A stretch of DNA of 9,916 nt, taken from Lachnoclostridium sp. UBA1241. Lineage in GTDB: Bacteria > Bacillota > Clostridia > Lachnospirales > Lachnospiraceae. Under the pieces are notes generated by a model. The model worked only from the letters and a program-made list of their open reading frames with translations, made no database searches and had not been told where the DNA came from. Shown here piece by piece: positions 1 to 5,562 of this stretch. The stretch is from positions 20,526 to 30,441 of the forward strand of contig DBWJ01000105.1 in NCBI GenBank assembly GCA_002308955.1. Direction: 5' to 3'. The position numbers and the translations under genes are program-made. Within the stretch, counting starts at the first letter, position 1. Each line of letters opens with the position of its first letter.

Positions 1-62
1 GACAGGCATGACTAAGGATCATGTGCACATAGTGCGTTCGGGTTCAAGTCCCGTAGTCCGCA
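1..62 (+). tRNA. tRNA-Leu (anticodon AAG), 3' part
   Basis: This is the 3' portion of a leucine tRNA whose acceptor 5' strand and D arm lie before the window. A perfect 5-bp anticodon stem (7-11 with 19-23) closes a 7-base loop CTAAGGA, giving anticodon AAG at 14-16. A long variable arm (25-28 pairing with 32-35 around loop ATA) marks a class II tRNA (Leu or Ser in bacteria, or Tyr), and the anticodon selects Leu. The T arm has a 4-bp stem (39-42 with 50-53) around TTCAAGT, with a T-T mismatch at the fifth position. The acceptor 3' strand is 55-61 and the discriminator base A62 fits Leu. CCA is not encoded (CGA follows), so it must be added after transcription. Confidence 0.9.
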
Positions 63-66
63 CGAA

Positions 67-101
67 AACCTCTTTCACCTTTCGGTGAGAGAGGTTTTTT
101 G
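67..101 (+). terminator. intrinsic terminator of the tRNA-Leu unit
   Basis: A 13-bp stem (67-79 with 84-96) containing one G-T wobble closes a TTTC tetraloop, and the 3' arm runs directly into a T run ending at 100. This is a classic Rho-independent terminator placed 4 bases after the tRNA. It separates the tRNA from the downstream operon, so the operon needs its own promoter. Confidence 0.93.
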
Positions 102-130
102 TTGTAAAAAAGCCTTTTTTCTGCTATACT
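102..130 (+). promoter_or_regulatory. sigma-A-type extended -10 promoter of the AAA/transglutaminase operon
   Basis: The -35 box TTGTAA (102-107) is separated by exactly 17 bases from the -10 box TATACT (125-130). A TG dinucleotide at 122-123, one base before the -10 box, makes an extended -10 element. Predicted transcription start is about 136-138, leaving a leader of roughly 77 bases before the ATG at 214. The promoter begins within the T tract of the tRNA terminator. It is the only good promoter seen upstream of the five-gene run. Confidence 0.8.
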
Positions 131-147
131 GTTCATCGTAGTGTTCT

Positions 148-167
148 ATGCCCGAAAGGGCATTTTT
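148..167 (+). promoter_or_regulatory. leader hairpin with GAAA loop and U tract (possible attenuator)
   Basis: A perfect 6-bp stem (148-153 with 158-163) closes a GAAA (GNRA) tetraloop and is followed at once by T residues up to 167. It sits about 11 bases after the predicted transcription start. The form is that of a short intrinsic terminator, so premature termination in the leader is possible. The stem is short and may instead only stabilise the 5' end of the mRNA. Confidence 0.4.
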
Positions 168-182
168 CGCTATAAATATTTA

Positions 183-196
183 GGCGTTTATACGCC
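183..196 (+). other. second small leader hairpin before the first RBS
   Basis: A 5-bp inverted repeat GGCGT/ACGCC (183-187 with 192-196) surrounds a TTAT loop, 7 bases before the GGAGG ribosome binding site (204-208). It does not cover the RBS. It may insulate the RBS or be incidental. Confidence 0.35.
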
Positions 197-213
197 GGTG
201 TGCGGAGGATTTT

Positions 214-1518
214 ATGTTATTTCAGAACAGTCTTATGTTCGGCACTCTGTTCGAGTCTCTGTGGGAGTTTCTTTCCTCGGGGACTGCCGTGACAATTTAT
301 TTCGTAACCCTGTTTCTGTGCATCGCCGCGATGATCTCGACGGTGCTCATTATGGTGAATACGGACAAGAAAAACAATGCCCAGACGGGAGGTGTCCGTT
401 TCGACGAGGAGGGCAAACTGATTGAGGACGACGGAATTACATCCCGTTTCCACTCCCTCGTGCAGACGGATATTGAGATGGGTTCCTACGAGCCGCCGGT
501 TTACAACAACCGGATCACGCTCGATACGATGTGCCGGAATTTCCGGGACTACGCGGCGTCGCAGCTCGGGCTTTATTACAGCGAGGAGGATGTGCGCAAG
601 TTCATCGCCGGTCTCGGCGTGTCGCACCTTGTGGTCATGCAGGGTCTGTCCGGTACCGGTAAGACCTCGATGGCAACGGCCTTCGGCGATTATCTTAAGA
701 ACCATTCGACGGTAATTTCCGTACAGCCGATGTGGAAGGAGCGCTCCGACATCATCGGTTACTTCAACGAATTCACGAAGCGGTTCAGCGAGGGCACGCT
801 TCTTAAGAAACTTTACGAGGCGCGCTATACCGATGAGATTTACGTGATCGTTCTCGACGAGATGAATATCGCGAGAGTCGAGTATTATTTTGCGGATTTC
901 CTGTCCCAGATGGAGCTGAATCCGCAGAACCGTTATCTCGAGGTCGTTTCGGATACCTGGCCGGATGACCCGAAGCTTCTCGAGCACGGCATGCTTCGCA
1001 TTCCGGAAAATGTGTGGTTCGTCGGCACGGCGAACAACGACGATTCCACCTTCGCGATTTCCGATAAGGTTTACGACCGCGCGATGGTCATGAACCTTGA
1101 CCGTAAGGCGGAGATCTTTCAGCCGAACTTTAATAACGGCGACAAGATTTCGTTCCGGCATTTTACGGAGCTTATCAATCAGGCGAGAGCGCAGTACCGC
1201 CTGTCGGATGAGATGCAGCAGAAGATTGCGGCAGTCGATAACTTCTTAACGGATCGTTACCGCATCACTTACGGTAACCGTATCCGCCGCCAGATGGAGG
1301 AGTATATCCCGGTTTACATGGCCTGTGGCGGAACCGAAGAGGAGGCCGTAGATGACCTGATCGCGAAGAAGGTGCTCCGGAAGCTGGACGGACTGAGTCC
1401 CGTTGTGATCCGCTACGGCATGGACGAACTGGAAGGACTCTTCACATCGGTATTCGGCGCGGACCGTATGCCTCTTTGCAGGGACAGCCTTGAGCGTCTC
1501 CGCAGAAATGCGAGCTAG
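214..1518 (+). CDS. membrane-anchored McrB-like AAA+ NTPase (paralog 1)
   Basis: The protein has 434 residues and one membrane helix (about 25-48) followed by a lysine-bearing segment, which predicts an outside N-terminus and a cytoplasmic AAA+ domain. Visible motifs are Walker A GLSGTGKT (144-151), Walker B VIVLDEMN (211-218), a sensor-1-like GTANNDDST (271-279) and a likely arginine finger at R289 in KVYDRAM. A helical C-terminal part contains YGNRIRRQ (353-360), possibly sensor 2. The LDEMN and GTxN pattern fits the McrB/AAA_5 and MoxR neighbourhood of AAA+ proteins, which normally form hexamers that remodel a partner or drive translocation. The start is supported by GGAGG 5 bases upstream. 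No DNA-recognition domain of the classical McrB N-terminus is visible. It is strongly similar to the third gene of the operon. AAA+ assignment is firm; the substrate is unknown. Confidence 0.9.
   Translation: MLFQNSLMFGTLFESLWEFLSSGTAVTIYFVTLFLCIAAMISTVLIMVNTDKKNNAQTGGVRFDEEGKLIEDDGITSRFHSLVQTDIEMGSYEPPVYNNRITLDTMCRNFRDYAASQLGLYYSEEDVRKFIAGLGVSHLVVMQGLSGTGKTSMATAFGDYLKNHSTVISVQPMWKERSDIIGYFNEFTKRFSEGTLLKKLYEARYTDEIYVIVLDEMNIARVEYYFADFLSQMELNPQNRYLEVVSDTWPDDPKLLEHGMLRIPENVWFVGTANNDDSTFAISDKVYDRAMVMNLDRKAEIFQPNFNNGDKISFRHFTELINQARAQYRLSDEMQQKIAAVDNFLTDRYRITYGNRIRRQMEEYIPVYMACGGTEEEAVDDLIAKKVLRKLDGLSPVVIRYGMDELEGLFTSVFGADRMPLCRDSLERLRRNAS
856..1055 (+). repeat. paralog-shared DNA block, copy 1
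   Basis: This is part of the AAA+ core of paralog 1 and aligns without gaps to 3746-3945 at a constant offset of 2890 bases. Two stretches are nearly identical in DNA: 856-902 (one difference in 47) and 1000-1055 (one difference in 56). The stretch between them has diverged clearly. It is an internal coding repeat, not a mobile element. Confidence 0.75.
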
Positions 1519-1526
1519 GAGGGCGT

Positions 1527-3050
1527 ATGAGTCAGACGATTATGGACCAGTACCACCGCGCTGTCAGAAGGTTCGCGGAGGAGTTAACCGATACGAAGGA
1601 AGCGACGAAGCTTCGCACGCTGATCGCGAAAAGCGCGCGGGCGGAGGAGCAGCTTTCGTCGGTATATTTCGATGTCACGATCGATGATGAGTGGATTGAC
1701 CGCATAGAGCGTTCGCTGCCGCATCTTGAGGCAGCCATCCGCGAGGACCGTCAGTTCATCAAATCCGAGGGAAATGTGACACCGATCGAGCGTGTTCGCA
1801 AGGTGTCCCGCGCATCCGTGGAGCATCTGGCGCGTCACAGCGAGATGATCACCCATGTGCCGGACGAAGGGGACGACCTGATTCCGGACAAGCTTAAGGT
1901 TTACGAGAATGAGAGCAACTTCGCGGTGTACGAAAACCGCGTCCTTTACATGGTGCTCTGCTATACGAGGGACTTCCTCGATTACCGGTATTTCCGGATC
2001 ATGAAGGCATGGAACGAGCGCAGCTCGGAGATGTCCTTTAAGAAGGAACTCAGGATGGAAGGCCGTAAGGTCTCCTTTGAAACGAAATTAAGTGACCAGT
2101 CGGCCGGAATGACCGATGAGGAAGAAAGAACGGCAAGAAAGGTAGCAAGGATCGAGAGCGCGGTCAGCGCGGTGGCGGTCCTTCTTGCCATGCCTTTGAT
2201 GAAGGAAGTCTCATTTGCCCCGATGGTTACTCCGCCGATTACGAGAACCAACGTGCTCCGCATGGATGTGCATTTTAAGGAGGTCGTGGCGCTGTACGAT
2301 TTCCTCAGCACCTACAGCGGAGACGGCTTTACGTTAAAGCGTCACGAGAATTCGAAATCACCGTTCCCGGAGGATATGGAACGGGAGATTACCGAGCTCA
2401 TGATGACCGCCATGTACCTGAACTATAAGTACGGAAAGAACGCTGCCGACGAGCTTGAGGAGCGTTATCTCGCGGAGGAGGAGCAGAAGCGTGTTGCGGC
2501 GTTCCTCGAGCGGGAGGAACGGATCCGGAAGCTTCGGGAGAGCCTGCCCGCGGGGGATTCTTCCTCCGAGGAGTATCTCCGGATTCTCGACGAGGAGATT
2601 CATATCCGCGAGGAGCAGATCGCCGGACTTCGCGGCGAGATCAGTAAGACCGATACATATAAGAACGCCCTTACGGCGGCCGAAGGACGGGAGAGCGATC
2701 TGAAGAATCAGCTGGAACGGTTCCGGAAGGAAAGCGGCGAGGCGGCAAGACGCGCCGACATCGCGCAGAACGAGGAGCGGATGCGCCAACAGAAGCTTTC
2801 GCAGGAAGTGGCAATGCTTCGGCAGCAGCTTACGGAGGAAACCGAGCGGTCCCGCCTGTACCACGCGCGGATGCTCGGCATGATGGAGCAGTTCGGCGTC
2901 TCGGCGGAAGAGGATTTCTCGAACCGCGACGCATTTTTAGAGCTTGAGAAGGAACGCGAGGCGCTTGAGCGCGTTTATCAGCGTAACTGGAAGAAAGCAA
3001 AGAAGAAGATCCGCAGACGGATCCTGTGGGGAAAGAAGGAAGAATCATGA
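1527..3050 (+). CDS. DUF2357-like protein with long C-terminal coiled coil
   Basis: The protein has 507 residues, no signal peptide and no membrane helix, so it is predicted to be cytoplasmic. The N-terminal half (about 85-310) carries features I associate with DUF2357 proteins found beside McrB-like ATPases: a YEN...FAVYENR element (126-138) and TNVLRMDVHFKE (241-252). From about 308 to 445 the sequence is dominated by Glu, Lys, Arg and Gln with heptad-like spacing, a probable coiled coil. A basic tail follows (489-504). No clear PD-(D/E)XK nuclease motif is visible after the DUF2357-like part. It lies between the two AAA+ genes, 8 bases after the first, with its ribosome binding site AGGAGG (1517-1522) overlapping the upstream stop codon. 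The spacing of 4 bases to the ATG is short, but the next in-frame ATG (1542) is too far. It is probably the partner or adaptor of the ATPases. The family call is moderate. Confidence 0.7.
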   Translation: MSQTIMDQYHRAVRRFAEELTDTKEATKLRTLIAKSARAEEQLSSVYFDVTIDDEWIDRIERSLPHLEAAIREDRQFIKSEGNVTPIERVRKVSRASVEHLARHSEMITHVPDEGDDLIPDKLKVYENESNFAVYENRVLYMVLCYTRDFLDYRYFRIMKAWNERSSEMSFKKELRMEGRKVSFETKLSDQSAGMTDEEERTARKVARIESAVSAVAVLLAMPLMKEVSFAPMVTPPITRTNVLRMDVHFKEVVALYDFLSTYSGDGFTLKRHENSKSPFPEDMEREITELMMTAMYLNYKYGKNAADELEERYLAEEEQKRVAAFLEREERIRKLRESLPAGDSSSEEYLRILDEEIHIREEQIAGLRGEISKTDTYKNALTAAEGRESDLKNQLERFRKESGEAARRADIAQNEERMRQQKLSQEVAMLRQQLTEETERSRLYHARMLGMMEQFGVSAEEDFSNRDAFLELEKEREALERVYQRNWKKAKKKIRRRILWGKKEES

Positions 3051-4408
3051 GAGAAGAAAAGAAAGGGTTCTCCTACCTGCGTCTGTTTCTTGTGATCGGA
3101 GCGGTGGCACTGATCCAGGTCGTGTTCATCCTGGTCGGAATCAGTCAGAACGGCGGCACGACGATGTCGGAAGTTTTCGGGGAAGGCACGCTTGTGCACT
3201 CCGAGACCGTCTATCTGGTGTTGCTTTTGGCACTTCTGCTGCCGATTGCTTTGATTGCGCTGACAGTTATCCTTGTGCGGGATAAGGTAGGCTTCAACCT
3301 GTTTGCAAAGAAGAAGGAAAAGGATGACGGCATCCGGTTCCGCGCGCTGTGCGGCACCGACCGCGAGATGGAAAACCGTCCCGCTACGGCGTACCAGACC
3401 GGCGTCAGCCTCCAGTGGATCTGCAAGGACTTCCGCAATTACGCGGCGGCCAATCTGCAGTTATACTATGACCTGGAAGATATCAGACGTTTCGTGTCCG
3501 GTTTCGCCGTGTCTCACCTGATGGTGATGCAGGGTCTTTCCGGAACCGGTAAGACATCGTTAGCTACCGCCTTCGGCGACTACCTCGGCAACCGCTCCAC
3601 GGTAATCTCGGTACAGCCGATGTGGAAGGAACGCGCCGACGTGATCGGTTACTTCAACGAATTCACGAAGCAGTTCAGCGAGAGCGCGCTCCTTAAGAAG
3701 CTGTACGAGGCGCGTTATAACGACGAGATCAATGTCATCGTTTTAGACGAGATGAATATCGCGAGAGTGGAGTATTATTTTGCGGATTTCCTTTCGCTGA
3801 TGGAACTGAGTGAGGACAACCGTTTCCTCGACATGACCTCGGACTCCTGGCCGCAGGACCCAAAGCTTTTCAAGGACGGCCGTTTTCTCATTCCGGAAAA
3901 TGTGTGGTTCATCGGCACGGCGAACAACGACGATTCCACCTTCGCTATCTCGGATAAGGTTTACGACCGCGCGATGGTTATGAATCTTGATCGGAAGGCA
4001 AGCCCGTTCCTCGCGCCGAGAACGCCCGGAATCCGGATTTCCTATTCGTATTTTAAAGATCTTGCGGAAAGCGCCAAGAAGACCGTTTCCATGTCCGGCG
4101 AGAACCGCAGAAAGGTGGCGGAGATTGACCGCTGCCTGACGGAGAACTTCCACATCACCTACGGAAACCGTATCCGCAAACAGATGGAAGAGTATGTTTC
4201 CGTTTTCGTCGTTTCCGGCGGAACGGAAGAGGATGCGCTTGATGATTTCCTGATGAAGAAAGTCTTCCGCAAGCTCGAGGGACAGAACCCGGCAATCATG
4301 GCGAAAGCCAGCGCCGTCCTTGAGGAAAAACTGAGTGAACTGTATGACGAAGAACAGATGCCTCTGTGCCGCGGCTACCTGCATTTCCTGCGGCAGCTGG
4401 CATCCTGA
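3047..4408 (+). CDS. membrane-anchored McrB-like AAA+ NTPase (paralog 2)
   Basis: The protein has 453 residues from the ATG that overlaps the upstream stop codon in an ATGA arrangement. AAGGA (3036-3040) lies 6 bases before it, which favours this start over the in-frame ATG at 3026. Two membrane helices (about 12-33 and 55-78) are joined by a loop without basic residues and followed by a lysine-rich stretch, so both ends are predicted cytoplasmic. The AAA+ core has Walker A GLSGTGKT (163-170), Walker B VIVLDEMN (230-237), sensor-1-like GTANNDDST (290-298) and a likely arginine finger R308. By hand count about 134 of 162 residues of the core match paralog 1 with no gap, whereas the membrane regions and C-terminal parts differ much more. 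Both copies keep all catalytic motifs, so both are probably active. A mixed ring of the two proteins is plausible but inferred. Confidence 0.9.
   Translation: MREEKKGFSYLRLFLVIGAVALIQVVFILVGISQNGGTTMSEVFGEGTLVHSETVYLVLLLALLLPIALIALTVILVRDKVGFNLFAKKKEKDDGIRFRALCGTDREMENRPATAYQTGVSLQWICKDFRNYAAANLQLYYDLEDIRRFVSGFAVSHLMVMQGLSGTGKTSLATAFGDYLGNRSTVISVQPMWKERADVIGYFNEFTKQFSESALLKKLYEARYNDEINVIVLDEMNIARVEYYFADFLSLMELSEDNRFLDMTSDSWPQDPKLFKDGRFLIPENVWFIGTANNDDSTFAISDKVYDRAMVMNLDRKASPFLAPRTPGIRISYSYFKDLAESAKKTVSMSGENRRKVAEIDRCLTENFHITYGNRIRKQMEEYVSVFVVSGGTEEDALDDFLMKKVFRKLEGQNPAIMAKASAVLEEKLSELYDEEQMPLCRGYLHFLRQLAS
3746..3945 (+). repeat. paralog-shared DNA block, copy 2
   Basis: This is the counterpart of 856-1055 inside the second AAA+ gene. 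The near-identical parts are 3746-3792 and 3890-3945, each with a single difference from copy 1, including agreement at most synonymous positions. Confidence 0.75.
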
Positions 4409-4419
4409 GGGGGAGCATT

Positions 4420-5556
4420 ATGAACAAGAAGAAAACACCGGTCTACATGATCGGTGGACTGTGCGTCGCTTTGGTTGTCGTGATGATCATCATGACGGCG
4501 ATCATCGCGTCGGGAAGCTTTCATCTTCGGAAGACGCGGATTGTCATAAAAACCGGCTCCGATGAGAAGGAATATGACGGAAAGCCGCTCACCTGCGATG
4601 AATGGATTCTTTCCAAAGGAAAAATTTCGCCGGAGCACACCCTTGAGGTGGATGTCCGCGGCGAGCAGACGAAGGCCGGCGTAAGCGATAACGTCGCCGA
4701 CGTGGTCATCTACGACAAAGGCGGCATGGATGTGTCGGACCAGTACGAAATCGTCGTGGATGCCGGTAAGCTCGAAGTTACCAAGAAAAAGATCACGGTG
4801 CAGAGTTATTCGTCCTCGAAGGTTTATGACGGCACGGAGTTTTCCTACAGACAGGCAAAGCTTGTGAAGGGCCGGATTTCGAGGGGACACAATCTTGTGA
4901 CGTCGGATTTTGCGTCGGTAAGCGAACCGGGCATTTATCCGAACACGTTCGTCGCGTCTGTCTTCGATGAAGAGGGCAACGACATCTCGGACCGCTATGA
5001 GATCACCTATGAGTACGGAGAGCTGACCATCCGGTACGGAAGCATTCTGATCGTCTCCGGAAGCAGCACGAAGGAATATGACGGGACGCCTCTTAAGGAT
5101 CCGTCCTGCGAAGTTGCGGAAGGAAAACTGCAGAACGGCCACAAGATCATTATGACGGCAACCGGAACGATCACGACCGTCGGACAGTGTGCCAATATTG
5201 TTTCGGTTTCCATCGTGGACGAAGACGGCACCGACGTAACAAACCGTTATGACATCATCGTTAACCCGGGACTTCTGAGCGTGACCCCGAGAACGCTTGT
5301 CATCCGCACGCACGATGTACGCCGCGGCCTGTACAGTAATCCGGTGACCGATGACTGGGAACTTGTGGAAGGCGAGCTGGCACCCGGCGATACGCTTTCG
5401 ATTAAGACCAAACAGCAGTACGACCGGGCCTCGGAACCCGGTTCGTGGGAAAACTCGACGGTCCGCGTCAGCGTGGAATCGTCCGGGACAGCGGGAGATC
5501 TGTCCAATTGCTATCGCATTATCGGACAGTATGGGAGATACGAAATTACGGAGTAG
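4420..5556 (+). CDS. single-pass membrane protein with four YDG/MBG-like extracellular repeats
   Basis: The protein has 378 residues. A short basic N-terminus (MNKKK) and one membrane helix (about 11-31) predict that the rest is extracellular. Four tandem repeats of about 80-85 residues follow (roughly 40-121, 124-205, 208-288 and 291-377). Each typically has a YDG motif near its start, a GKL or GRIS-type turn before a GH pair, a D-x-x-D-x-Y segment, and a closing G-x-L-x-V strand. The motif is present at 52-54, 136-138 and 221-223 but degenerate in the fourth repeat. These resemble the YDG/MBG-type beta-sandwich repeats of surface adhesins. No enzyme motif and no LPXTG sorting signal are seen. 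The start at 4420 is chosen over an upstream in-frame ATG at 4366 because GAGGGGGAG (4407-4415) precedes it and 4366 lies inside the previous gene. It probably partners the next gene's product. Confidence 0.85.
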   Translation: MNKKKTPVYMIGGLCVALVVVMIIMTAIIASGSFHLRKTRIVIKTGSDEKEYDGKPLTCDEWILSKGKISPEHTLEVDVRGEQTKAGVSDNVADVVIYDKGGMDVSDQYEIVVDAGKLEVTKKKITVQSYSSSKVYDGTEFSYRQAKLVKGRISRGHNLVTSDFASVSEPGIYPNTFVASVFDEEGNDISDRYEITYEYGELTIRYGSILIVSGSSTKEYDGTPLKDPSCEVAEGKLQNGHKIIMTATGTITTVGQCANIVSVSIVDEDGTDVTNRYDIIVNPGLLSVTPRTLVIRTHDVRRGLYSNPVTDDWELVEGELAPGDTLSIKTKQQYDRASEPGSWENSTVRVSVESSGTAGDLSNCYRIIGQYGRYEITE

Positions 5557-5562
5557 AGAATT

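Noticed and set aside
141..425. Plus-strand open frame of 94 codons overlapping the first gene
   Set aside because: It is a different frame over the leader and the start of the ATPase gene, with low-complexity content and no good ribosome binding site, while the ATG at 214 has GGAGG at ideal spacing.
217..1161. Minus-strand open frame of 314 codons opposite the first AAA+ gene
   Set aside because: It is antisense to the conserved ATPase core, with no recognisable family and no start signals; explained by codon composition on the other strand.
3026..3046. Upstream ATG (3026) as the start of the second AAA+ gene
   Set aside because: The ATG at 3047 forms an ATGA overlap with the upstream stop and has AAGGA 6 bases before it; the extra seven residues add nothing recognisable.
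214..3050. Classical McrBC type IV restriction system
   Set aside because: The ATPase is membrane-anchored and lacks a DNA-recognition N-terminus, the partner shows no visible nuclease motif, and the operon continues into extracellular repeat and transglutaminase-like proteins.
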